Origin: Liolophura sinensis
Lineage: Eukaryota > Mollusca > Polyplacophora > Chitonida > Chitonidae
DNA length: 64,000 bases
NCBI RefSeq assembly: GCF_032854445.1
Contig: NC_088300.1
Coordinates: 20,999,608 to 21,063,607 of the forward strand
Reading direction: 5' to 3'
The position numbers were made by a program, and so were the translations under genes. The stretch's first letter is position 1. Each line of letters starts with the position of its first letter. The notes under the pieces were generated by a model that had not been told where the DNA came from, ran no database searches, and saw nothing but the letters and a program-made list of their open reading frames with translations. This document shows positions 15,301 through 25,084 of this stretch, piece after piece.

Positions 15301-17692
15301 GACTTAACTAATCTGGAAAACATCAATCCCAACAGACCCCTTTGAAATCAGTTGGAGACTACCAGCTGAGAGCTGGATTTTAGCAAGCTATCTCAAACTA
15401 TCTGGTTATTTCACAATTCTTGGCATATTATGACTAGCATGACATGACCCCATAACTAATAAATACTAGTAAATGAGGATATATGCTCAAATACAGCTCT
15501 TGCTGGCTTTATGTCAGGTTTGTCAGGTACCTGACAATGGTCAGTGTTGCTGGCTTTTTGTCAGGAGCTTTGTCAGGTACCTGACAATGGTCAGTGTTGC
15601 TGGCTTTTTGTCAGGAGCTTTGTCAGATACCTGACAAAGGTCAGTGTTGCTGGTTTTATGTCAGGAGGTTTGTCAGGTAGCTGACAAAGGTCAGTGTTGC
15701 TGGCTTTTTGTCAGGAGGTTTGTCAGCTAGCTGACAAAGGTCAGTGTTGCTGGCTTTTTGTCAGGAGGTTTGTCAGGTAGCTGACAAAGGTCAGTGTTGC
15801 TGGCTTTTTGTCAGGAGGTTTGTCAGGTAGCTGACAAAGGTCAGTGTTGCTGGCTTATGTCAGGAGGTTTGTCAGGTACATGATAAAGGTCATTGCTTGC
15901 TTGAGGGCTCCTCCACCCTTAAATTCTGATCGTTGTCATATGAGTGAAAAATTCTTGAACAGGGCATTAAACATCAATGAAAGAAATGAAGTTCACCAAA
16001 GATATAACGTTATCAATACTTGACAGCATGAGGATGACGTAGAGCAGTCACAACAGGCAAGCAAGTCATAGGAAGGTGTCTATTCTTGTCACTGTAGGCA
16101 GCTACATACATAGAGCCTCTTGATTAGTATCAACAATCATATAAACTTGCAACAACTGGCTATGAGATTCCTGCCCCAAAACCCAGTGGCTATGTAGTGA
16201 ATTCGTCTCAAGTGGAAAATATATTGGGAGTTGCACATATGGGGACACTAAGAGGTACAAAGCCATTATGGGCTACAGACATCGTCTAGAAAGGACCTAT
16301 AGGACTGTGTGTAAAACAGTGTATGGCTTACAATTGACTGCTGTTGTGGCTATGATACTTCCCCACCCTGCTTTCAAGAGAACAGATGAAATCACAACTG
16401 TAGGCTAATTCAAGACTACTGACATTCACGCATTTAACAGTCACAGAGGTTAAAACATTCTTTAAATAATATGTGAGATAACAGAAAGCTCTGCTTCATA
16501 ACACTGTAAGTTCAAAACTTGCTGAAGTTCAGAATATACATAGGCTGACTGCCGATTGTTCTGTTGCCAAACATACTATAATTTTCCATTATTATCAGCT
16601 GTATTTCTCTGAATATCATGCAATGTTGTTCATTTATGTCGCCCCATGTTGTCTTTCATCTCACCATCTGCTTGCCACTGCCTCTTGCAAGTGAAGTGGG
16701 TGGACTCAAATAAAAGAGAGGTTGCACAATTAAGCTTTGATAGCATACATATTACTCATGTTATAACTAAAAAAAAAATTTAAGTGAGTTAACTTATGAG
16801 ATTTCTGGAAATAATATTTATAATATTCAACGATTTCAGCGCAATATTCATGTATTGTTTATTTCAGTATTTTTGTCTGAATAAGCTGAATCGGCATTTC
16901 AGGAGTCCTAAGAGTTAACACAAATATGGACTAGACAAGGTGGGGGCTCTTACAAACTAATATAGGTGAGATTTTATGGTACTTGCTACACTGAATATGC
17001 ATCTCGCATAACCAGGTCTGTCAGCCCATCGGCCTTGTTAGCAGATGCCGTAAAATCACCTTGTCTCGTCTCAACCTGCGAAAACTCACAAGCTTCCTGA
17101 AATGCTGACTAGGCTTAAATAATATTGACAATGGTGCGGATCTGAAGTCAGTGTGAACAACCATGAAATATCACAATTGTAACGAAAATATGATGTATGT
17201 ATTAAAGTGTGTAAAATGCTTTCCTTTGTGATGCAAATCCTGATATTCCATTTTAATACAAAAATGGAAATTTATATTTCATATTTATTGACATTTACCT
17301 GCGTCTTCTTCATCAATCTTCAATGCTCTCGATATGTATTCAAACGCCTTCCTATGATGATGTTTTTGTTTTACAAGGGCAGGCTCTCCAGGCCCAACTT
17401 TAGAAGCCAAAGATTTATTATTCGACAACATGACGTTTGGTGCCTCTGCATCCCCTTGCCTACTTCTGAACCGGTTTCTTTGCGAGGTAAATAAATTGTG
17501 GGATATCACAACCGCCAAAAGGGCCCAAACATTCGTGGCTACAGAGCGGATTAATACAAAAAGAAACAATACAGGGGCAGCAAACAATCTAAAATTACGC
17601 CTGTGAAAAGAATGGCCTTGTTGTGATGTGGACTTCCCCTTTGTTTCGCTTCGTTTTCTATCAAAAGCTCTCCCTCCACCTTTTCGATGCAT
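330..17692 (-). CDS. SPAST: Spastin, microtubule-severing AAA ATPase (5' part; C-terminal exons outside window)
   Basis: Spastin is a hexameric AAA ATPase that pulls on tubulin tails and severs microtubules; it acts at the ER, endosomes and the midbody. Eleven exons join in phase: 17692-17299, 10642-10559, 9908-9825, 6610-6473, 4778-4624, 4080-3975, 3068-3004, 2216-2142, 1601-1530, 951-876, 421-330, giving 447 codons. Residues about 34-69 form the hydrophobic ER hairpin and about 112-190 the MIT domain ([15 protein letters not shown]). The linker carries HKSNTLPRS. The AAA core starts near [15 protein letters not shown], with Walker A GPPGNGKT at about 358-365 and Walker B VIFIDE at about 413-418. 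The last exon ends at EFDG, so sensor and C-terminal helices are missing only because the window ends. I chose the ATG at 17692 because it gives a human-like N-terminus; in-frame ATGs at 17770 and 17836 are possible. The first intron (10643-17298) is the longest and carries a 50-bp array. Confidence 0.96.
1828..1972 (-). repeat. SINE fragment (tail and body)
   Basis: TTTATTTGATTGATGTTTTA, CTCAAAAATATTTCACTT and a decayed body match the SINE family; it lies in a spastin intron. Confidence 0.8.
3247..3672. mobile_element. Foldback/MITE element with about 70-bp inverted repeats
   Basis: The left arm begins AAAATGAAGTATATATCAGA and continues through GAAAGACCATTAAAAA, GTCCAGGAAAATAGTTGAAT. The right arm (about 3600-3672) is its near-exact reverse complement. 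The 280-bp centre is AT-rich and non-coding. It lies in a spastin intron between the exons at 3004-3068 and 3975-4080. Confidence 0.9.
5033..5278 (-). repeat. Diverged near-full-length SINE
   Basis: An old copy in a spastin intron: an AT-rich tail, GGCAGGTTGCTGATGGACAA, AGCTGGACTTGAACTCACAG and a decayed tRNA-like head are recognisable, with many substitutions. Confidence 0.8.
6058..6264. mobile_element. MITE copy of the same family, spastin intron
   Basis: Starts CTGTAATCCTGCAACCTTTT, body AAGCACATTCTGAAGGCATT as in the 34583 copy, ends CAAAAAGTTTGAGGAATTAT. Clear end-to-end similarity to 34583-34802. Confidence 0.85.
7590..7720. repeat. Dispersed repeat shared with 28675-28840
   Basis: CAACTGCAATGCTTTCAATT and the following 130 bp align with CGAACTGCAATGC-like sequence at about 28680 (GTGAACTGCAATGCTTTCAA), including GTTATT...AAGACT and AATAATT.ATT stretches. 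It abuts the foldback at 7721, so the two may be parts of one element. Confidence 0.65.
7721..7834. mobile_element. Short foldback element, 34-bp arms
   Basis: Arms TCATCTGACCGCCATTGTCA (from 7721) and its reverse complement ending GGTGGTCAGATGA at 7834 match at about 30 of 34 positions, with a 46-bp loop. It lies in a spastin intron. Confidence 0.8.
8292..8334. repeat. Nested short palindrome
   Basis: CTCACTCTACAGTGTA and TTACACTCTACAGTGTAGAG plus TGAG form overlapping inverted repeats, just after a 17-base T run. It lies in a spastin intron with no gene nearby. Confidence 0.7.
9289..9437. repeat. 31-bp tandem repeat, about 5 units
   Basis: Five copies of an AT-rich 31-bp unit, AAAGTAAGACATAAAATAAA then AAGTCTGTAAT, with little divergence. 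It lies in the spastin intron between 6611 and 9824. Confidence 0.93.
9637..9738 (-). repeat. SINE body fragment
   Basis: ACGGCGGCAGCCAGCATTAT and AAACTGGGCAGAGCCCAGAT followed by GTCAGCAGGTTGCTGG match the body of the SINE family. It ends about 87 bp from a spastin exon. Confidence 0.78.
15495..15895. repeat. 50-bp minisatellite with palindromic core in spastin intron 1, about 8 units
   Basis: Units of 50 bp such as GCTGGCTTTTTGTCAGGAGG followed by TTTGTCAGGTAGCTGACAAA and GGTCAGTGTT. Every unit contains an inverted repeat (TTTGTCAG ... CTGACAAA), which in left-hand copies is a perfect GTCAGGTACCTGAC palindrome. Each unit could therefore form a hairpin. Confidence 0.95.
16977..17058. repeat. 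Dispersed repeat shared with 61024-61107
   Basis: Second copy of the approximately 82-bp repeat, in the same orientation, about 240 bp from spastin exon 1. Confidence 0.75.
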
Positions 17693-17940
17693 AATAATCC
17701 GCCATGTTTTGCTCCAATCATCACATGCACGTGCATTCTGGGAAATCGGGGATTCCCTGACGTACGTCATTCCAGAATCCCCCCCCCAATATCTTCTTTC
17801 TGATTGGTTGCTCAAGGTCGCTTTCACGGTCGTCATGATTATTCATAAATTCTGCTAGTTGAGGAAATTAACATTCAAATGCCTGCCAGTCGGGCGTGTC
17901 TTCGTGTGTAAACCTCAGGCCATAGCACCACCATTCCACG
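17693..17940. promoter_or_regulatory. Divergent promoter between spastin and the SOCS-box pseudokinase
   Basis: Only 248 bp separate the chosen spastin start codon from the start codon of the plus-strand gene. The stretch is richer in CpG than its surroundings. It contains two CCAAT-type boxes, near 17785 on the plus strand and near 17802-17808 on the minus strand, and no obvious TATA box. A shared bidirectional promoter is inferred from spacing and composition; transcription start sites cannot be placed by eye. If spastin uses an upstream in-frame ATG at 17770 or 17836 the shared space is smaller still. Confidence 0.6.
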
Positions 17941-19047
17941 ATGTCGACTAAGACAGGCCACTTTCAACTGTGTACAGGTAAATCTAAGGCAGGAGTGAAA
18001 ACTTTGCAAGATCTATGCCGCGCTGAAGTGATCGGATCTATAAGTTTGGAACGAATGCAACAAGTTGGTGATCTGCCGTTGCCTAGCCTACTTCGCGATC
18101 AACTCACAACTTTTCGGATACACGAGGATTTCGATCTTGAAGGTTTGTACATGGACTATAACTTTAACTTTCCAAACCATGTGCATCATCAAAATCACCA
18201 GATCCACCCTGGCGTGTGCAGACTCGATGGCTCAAAAGTGTTGATCAAATCGCAGAAACTGTTGAGTCCGTGTGCGTGTTGCGAGATTACTGGCAGGCAG
18301 AAAGTGAAGGAACCAGGAGAGAGGGAGATATGGGCGGCTCTCCGGCACCCCAATTTGCTTAACTGTCTCTTCTCTATGATAGACCCAACCTCACAGCTCG
18401 TGTGCTATGTGCTTGAGTTCCCAGAAATCACACTACAAGACTTTGCCTTCAGATTGCAATTTTTCGGCCAACACGTCCCGGAATATCTGGTTTGGCAGAC
18501 AATTCATAAATTAACACAGGTTTTCGACTATTTAATGGGCGAAAAGCTGGAACCTGTTGCACTTTGCCAGCCCCAGCACATCGTGATTGACAGTGGCGGC
18601 GAAATCAAAGTGGAAAACCTGTTGCTCTACCTGCCTGACTCGACTGGAAGCCATTACCGTACCACTGTCATACACAGCAACCTCGCCTCGTTTTACAGTC
18701 CGCCAGAAGAAACGATGGGACTAGAGACAAGTCCGGAGAAAACAATCGCATGGTGCCTGGGATGTATCCTGTATGAGCTGACATCGTACATGCCCCCAGG
18801 AAAGACAGGGTCGCATACCGGGCAGCCCCTTCACGCCGCCAGCCCCATCCTCCCGGCCGTCAATCGGTACTCGGCCGCATTGCTCCGTTTGACAGCCGCT
18901 TGCCTGTGCGAAGACCCTGGTCAGCGATTGCCGCTAACAATGATTCGACTGGCCGCTGACCGTGCCGAAGAAAAGCTGAGGAAATATTACAAAGGCCCAA
19001 GTAATCTTCTCCAACTTCTGCCAGACGTAAGTGAGGGAAGTGTATGA
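17941..19047 (+). CDS. SOCS-box-like protein with a NEK-like pseudokinase domain, intronless
   Basis: This 368-residue protein lies in one exon, unlike all its neighbours. Residues about 20-58 resemble a SOCS box: an elongin BC-box (TLQDLCRAEVI, with L22, C26 and V30/I31) followed by a Cul5-box motif (LPLPSLLRDQL, 45-55). Residues about 85-345 look like a NEK-family kinase fold: the beta-3 lysine survives in VLIKSQ (K103), with LRHPNLLN, YVLEF at the hinge, FYSPPEE for the APE region, AWCLGCILYEL for helix F, and CEDPGQR near the end. The catalytic HRD is replaced by VAL (206-208), the metal-binding Asn by H213, DFG by NLL (226-228), and no glycine loop is visible, so it should be catalytically dead. 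The likely role is a Cullin-5 ubiquitin-ligase adaptor or scaffold, which is inference. I recognise no vertebrate orthologue. A retrogene origin is possible. Confidence 0.85.
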   Translation: MSTKTGHFQLCTGKSKAGVKTLQDLCRAEVIGSISLERMQQVGDLPLPSLLRDQLTTFRIHEDFDLEGLYMDYNFNFPNHVHHQNHQIHPGVCRLDGSKVLIKSQKLLSPCACCEITGRQKVKEPGEREIWAALRHPNLLNCLFSMIDPTSQLVCYVLEFPEITLQDFAFRLQFFGQHVPEYLVWQTIHKLTQVFDYLMGEKLEPVALCQPQHIVIDSGGEIKVENLLLYLPDSTGSHYRTTVIHSNLASFYSPPEETMGLETSPEKTIAWCLGCILYELTSYMPPGKTGSHTGQPLHAASPILPAVNRYSAALLRLTAACLCEDPGQRLPLTMIRLAADRAEEKLRKYYKGPSNLLQLLPDVSEGSV

Positions 19048-22000
19048 TGATCACACCTCAGCAACATACTCCACGCCAGTTTTCGTTATTTTTTTCCGTT
19101 TTTTATTTTTTTTATTTTTTTTTTTTATTTTTTTTCGTTACTTTTGTTTGTGATATGCACGTCATGTTTTGTTTGATATTTATTTTGTATATGGTGCTAA
19201 GTTATGAAAACAATCATTGTTTGCATCTATGCATGGAAGTCTTCCACCGAAATGAACAATGTAAGATTTTTCTGTGTCATCTTTCTGTGGCTTTTACATT
19301 TTCAACATTGTTTTTAATTTGAATACTTAGTTGCAAGGCAAGGTTCACAATGTAGCCAGAAATTTTTATTTTTGTATGAAAGCACTCAGAGCTATATATC
19401 TGTTTTTAAATTTTTTTATTAAATTTATTTTTTCTATTATGTTGATATATCAATATTATTTAGCAGAAGACCTTTTGTTGGTATTTATACAGAATATTAG
19501 AGACAGCTGAATGCTTCTATCAAATCAAACAGGTAATGGACATTCCATTTTAAGCGAACTTGACATATATCCAAAATGTATGTTAGGTAAGCCTGACTTT
19601 GCATGGTCCTAGCAAAGTTGAGCCAATTTATGCATGTCAGATATTAAAGGATATATTTCTATATGTAGATCATTATTTTCATTTGTATAATTTTTTCAGT
19701 GTTTCCTGTGGAGTTATTTTCCGTAGCCTATCCCACCACTTTTCATTTGTTCTGTTTCATGGTTTGGCTGGCTTTTGTGTGAGTCTATCCGAAGTAGATA
19801 TAGATAAGGCTATATATGTAGCCTACATGTGTGTGCATGGGAACATAGCCAGACGTTTGTAAATGTCAGAAGAAATCAGCATTAGTGTGATCTGGGAGTC
19901 GTCAGAGTTTGTAGGTCTGCCGATACAATTATAGCCTGGAAGGCTTGCACACCTATGAACTCATTTTGTTTCCAGCCTGTAATCGTTTTGAGAGAACAGG
20001 GGATATTTATGGTGGGAAACACAAGTGTCAGTTTCCTTCTAGATGTCAGAAGTTTTAGTCTTTATCAGTTGAAATAAGTTTGACCCATGACCTCTGTCCT
20101 CAGTGGTGCCATGTAGGGTAATGTCCAGCTGCAATGAGCAGAGGGGTGGTGGGTGGGTTTGTGGTTATCAGGGCTGGCAGCTATTGTTGCCCCCCCTGCA
20201 CTAGGCCCAGAGGGCACCAACTTGTCTCCACACCTATGGAATGACTGGCTATTTGTTTGTGTTATGAGGGCTGGGAAGCTGAGAGATGTCAAAACTTGCA
20301 GCACTGATTAGGCCCCTTGGTCTGTTGTGAAGTCTAACCCTAGAGGTCAGGCATTGGTCAGACTTCTCCCCTGGTCAGCAAGGACCAGTGTGGGAATGGC
20401 CAATCCATTGTATGCAGGTGCCCACATGCCAACCACCAGAGAATAACCTATTGTTATCTGCGAAGTAGCGTGGCCAAAATTAATGAGGCGGAGCCCCTAT
20501 TCTGTTAAGTTAGACCCTCTTGGCTCACCATTATGATTTAGTAAGGCCTATATCAGCCCTCATGCCAACACACACGATGGTTTACACTTATATTTTCTGT
20601 CATTGTTTTTTTTTTTGTGTTAATTGTGACTCATTTTAGAGCAAGCTAGGTCTTGGACATGTCAGTGATGATTTTTCAATTCATCATGTATCAATTTTTT
20701 TATGCAAGTTATTGTTATTGTACTTAAAAATGTAGAAATCTGTTCAGAAATCAACGATATATATCAGTTCTTTCTGTACAAGTTAAGAAGTTACATGTGT
20801 ATATTTATTTTCAATCATGTCATGCAGATTTTTAAATGTATGCATTTTTACCCCATTGCTGTGCAATCTCTCAGTATTAGGATCATGTATATTCTAATAT
20901 GCCTTTTGAATCTGTTGATACAGATGTTTATGCTAGTAATTGACTGCGGACCTCCTCCGCACTTCCATAATGTTTTGGGGTGAGATAACTAAACTGGGGG
21001 AACATTTAGTAATTACTTATTTCCTTCTTCTATGTATTTGTGTGGTAAGGTGAAAGTTAACCTTGAATTCTTATAATGAATGCTTCTGTGTTGTATAGAT
21101 TTAAGAGCACAGCGTGGAAGTGATACCATACACGGCATTGACTTTGTTACCATGTATGGCATTGACTTTGTTAATCAGGTTGTATACATGTAAATAGTAG
21201 ACCTACCAAAAGATTTAAAGTTACGTTTCAATGGGAGAAGGGTTTCTGAAATAACAAAATGTATAAAAAGTTAGATAAATGAAAGTATATAAAAAGATAG
21301 TACTTAAATGATTATTAGTCTCTTTTTTTTTTAATATGTGTAGGCACTGGGAAAAATGTGAGTATAAGACTTAGTCTGTAAGTGGGTCAACAGTACTGGA
21401 GGTATATTTGTAGGCCTAAGATAAATGGAGGGTTATTTAGGTGAAGATGTGCTCAGTTTAGAGATGTCTTGAGTTGTCTGAATTGGCATAGTTTGGGTTT
21501 CTTCTAGTCTTGTATATTCTCCTTTGCTTTACTCTTTAGACCTTCTCAAACGTAAGAGTTAGTGTTTGTGTGATGGAAGGACTGGTTATAATCAAGGGAC
21601 GGCTATGTAAAGTGTGCATGTGGACTTGTTTTTTTTTTTCCACTGCTCCTACTTTTTAAGAATTTAGTGATATCCTAAGAGAACTAATTGGTTGGACATC
21701 AGGAATAGTTCACAAACCTTCCACTACTCAAGCCTTGCTACCTACACAACTCGCCTGATTTGTCTCATTATTATCAGGGCCCATAGCAATACATGGGATA
21801 TTTTAATTAACTTGATTTGATACATGCGAGAGAAAAAATGTGATGTTAATTTTTTGCCAAATATTACAGATTGTTGTATGTTGTTGTAGCACTCACCTTT
21901 ACGTAGTAATGCGAGATTGTACAAAGCCTGGGTTTATATTGGGACCATTTAGTTTTATTAGAATTAACAACGCTGATAGATTTTTAAGTTGCTATATTTA

Positions 22001-23487
22001 TCTCATTGGTTATCATTTTTGGGGTGAGAATTTTCCACCTCAGCATTATTCATTTTTCATTTACTATGCACCACCCCCTTAATTTATGCTGAATTGTTTG
22101 ATTTCCTCCTGGAAGATGTATATTGGCCTCGGATCTATGATTTTAAGACGTTATCACAAAGTGTTAGTTGCAGTGTGCGCACAGTTTTCTTGTTCTGTCG
22201 TTCTCCTGGTGGCTAGGATTTTAACCCCAATAATTAATGCTAAGCCAGAAACTTTGGACAATCAGGAAATAGTCATCCATTACCACAGTTTTCTCCTTTT
22301 TTCTCGCGCTGTGTGATTGTTTAGAAAATTTTTATTTCATTGTGACATGGTAAGGAAAGTAGTTAATGTTGGATATGTGTTCAGTTTCTTTATGTAACTG
22401 AGTGGTGTTTTGTCTTGCACTTGTCTCCTTTGATGGCCTCTTTTATAATCCGTAGATTGGCTGTGATACCGTGGCCAGGCGACTGTTTGTGAAAACAGCA
22501 GCTCGTTGTAACTCCTTGCCTTTATTCTGTGTTAGTGCTAGTGTCATTTGCAGAGATCGTTCAGCATGGTTTGCTAATCAGAACCAGCACCTTACCTGAT
22601 TGTCCAGGAGACTGGGATCCCTAGGTTGTGACTGCACCAGATAAGCCTTCGACCCACCCTGACGTGATGTCGCCCTGTTTTATCCATTATTTTTGTTACC
22701 ACCACTCTCTGTGTAGTGTGGATTTGTTAGTCCTCAGTACCTCATCTTGTAAGTGCCTTTATCGTTCATTTTCAAAATGTATATTTTCTGATCTGTACTG
22801 TGAAATGTTGCTCCGGGGTTAACGAATGCTAGAGAGGTAGTTAGTGAAGTGATTTTTATACAAGGGTGGAACAGGACTGCCTGACAATATGACTGGTGAG
22901 CAGGAAGTACCTCTGTCTGGTCAACCAGTGTGCCTTAGATGTTAGATATGGTGCTGTCAAACTTGAAACTATTCTCTCAACCCCCTTGTTTTCTATACCG
23001 GTACCCATACAGTATGACATATATATATAAACTCATATTTGTTAAATGATAAGAAAATGGAAGTTAAAAAAAAAATGTGTGTGCATTTCATCGTTTAGAA
23101 AATAAACATCCTCAGTGAACAAGCTGTGTAAGAAAGTTTACATTGAAATGATCTTGAACACATTTTAAAGCAACTCAGCTGTCCTTAATTCTATATTTAA
23201 CAGCTATGTACTTGATTTCCAGTTATGTCTCCTTTAAGTTTGTTTTGTTTTTCTGTATTGTTTACATTGTACAGTTCCCACAGAGTGCTGTATATCCACT
23301 ATTCTGTTGTCAAATTACCACATTCCACAGTTTATCATCAACCAATACATATTAAGTTCTCATTTAACCTTTGGGTGGTTTCCCTTTTGTTTTCTATTTT
23401 TTATTTATATCTATTTCTCCTCTTTTTATTTTTTTCACACATTCACTATCTCTTTATTTGATCCCTGCATTGAACCAATAAAAAGCC

Positions 23488-23580
23488 CCTTGTGGGCTAT
23501 TTATTTGATTTGTGTTCAGTACCATACTCAGGAATTTTTCACTTATGTAATGGCAGTGAGATTTGTGGTTAAAAGAAACT
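23488..23580 (-). repeat. SINE tail fragment downstream of the pseudokinase
   Basis: TTATTTGATTTGTGTTCAGT and CTCAGGAATTTTTCACTTAT resemble the tail half of the SINE; the body beyond is decayed. Other small tail fragments are at about 15933-15985, 48800-48849, 52938-52995 and 61893-61962. Confidence 0.65.
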
Positions 23581-24205
23581 TAAGAAATCTGCCTGCCTTC
23601 AACCTCCTGACTTCAAATTGCAAGTGAACCAGCAAAAGAGGCATGCCGGACAACTGCATTGAGCAAGCATGTTAACCATGTAAGTCAGGAGTGGCGTCAG
23701 AAGCTGTATGGCCAGTATGACCATGCCTGTGCCACTTTTCCTCCCCCACACCCCGTCCGAAAAAAAGTTAAAAATGACGTCAAGAAAAATAAATCAGAAG
23801 TAAAGTCAAACCAGTTTAATTACCACCAACAAAATGAAGGCCCATGCACACACGTACACTGTAGACCGTTAAGCATATAAAACTACTGTGGCAGAATAAG
23901 GGATTTCAGGGAATCTACAGTTGTATGGCATCCCAAGGCTCCTGGACATTGGGGGCCCCTGGAGATTTGCCCTTTATGCTGTGAAAGTCGACCAATGGCC
24001 ATACCACTTTCAAATTGCTTCTGAAACGCCTCATCAGCACTTCTGATTTGAACCCAGGCACCTTTTATTCTACAGGGGTGTAGTCCTAGCTAATTGGCTC
24101 CAAAGAGAGAAAGGGCAAACCCAGGTTAACTGAATTTTGGGTACTGTGGATTTATTCTTTCCCTTTCCAGGGGATTCCTTCTTCTGTGTCTTAGCAAAAA
24201 CCCCT

Positions 24206-24370
24206 TAATTTATTTATTTATTTATTTGATTGTTTTACACCATACTCAAGAATATTTCACTTATATGACGGCAGGGGAAACCCTTGACCATCCGCAGGTT
24301 GCTGTCAGACCTTCCCATGTACGGCTGGAGAGAAAGCGAGCATGAGCTGGACTTGAACTCACAACAACCG
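24206..24370 (-). repeat. SINE copy, head missing
   Basis: Tail, body and part of the B-box region (GGACTTGAACTCACAAC on the plus strand) of the tRNA-SINE family are clear; the leftmost tRNA-like segment is missing. Confidence 0.88.
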
Positions 24371-25084
24371 CATTAATAACCACTTGTCACATTTTTTCAA
24401 CATTCAGTATGTCTTACATGAAGTTCATCTCAGATCATGCACTTTCCACAAATCTGTACTAGTACGTAAAGATTTGTTTGTCACAGCCAGGCTACTTTCC
24501 AAAGTCTGGTGGTTTACTCCCTCTACTCCAATTTACGAATTTTTCACTTATACAATCATCATAATGGAGGTCAGCTTTCTACCTAGAGATTATTGGAGTA
24601 GCTGGGGTAAAGCATGAACCTTTTGTACATACCTTACAAATTTCCCCATGTGTGACAGACAGGCTTGGTGCTGAAAGACAAGTGGTCTTGTACTAATGTA
24701 AGATTGCTCTATGTGCACTCTTGACCCCGTCTTTGTCACTGAAAAGTAAGAGTGAGGCAATTTACAACCTCCAATGTCTGCAATGACCCAGAAGCCTCTC
24801 ACTAATGTGGTTGCTATACGTTCAAGTTCGGTTCATCCTTTTTGATCAATGTGTGAAAAAATCTGCCAGCTACCTGCAGTTGGTTTGGAGATCTTAACAA
24901 TAACGATAAGTTTTAATCAAAGTAATGAAATGTGACTCTAAACTATTTGTTATTGGAAACAGACACTGGTTCACAGCAAATTAAATATAAGATTTTGAAA
25001 CTGCACATGAATTTAACTTGTTAATATGACATAACAAAAATTTCCACCTAATACTGCGCTGTGTAAATATTTCGACTATTCAGT

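Larger units (their letters stand above)
10643..17298 (-). other. Spastin intron 1 (about 6.7 kb)
   Basis: Apart from the 50-bp array at 15495-15895, a SINE tail near 15933 and a shared repeat at 16977, I see no genes or structured elements. Open frames here are short, lack recognisable domains and are not supported. The other spastin introns hold only the repeats listed. Confidence 0.7.
19048..25084. other. Downstream region of the pseudokinase, possibly long 3' UTR
   Basis: Six kb without a recognisable gene. T-rich sequence follows the stop codon; ATTAAA occurs at 19418-19423 and canonical AATAAA at about 23099 and 23477, so the 3' end may be near or far. Two SINE fragments (23488, 24206) are present. 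Near 23990-24090, TTTGAACCCAGGCACC resembles a decayed B box on the minus strand, perhaps another SINE relic. Confidence 0.5.

Noticed and set aside
17693-17836. Upstream in-frame start for spastin at 17836
   Set aside because: It would add 48 residues unlike known spastin N-termini and occupy most of the divergent promoter; the ATG at 17692 is the simpler choice, though not proven.
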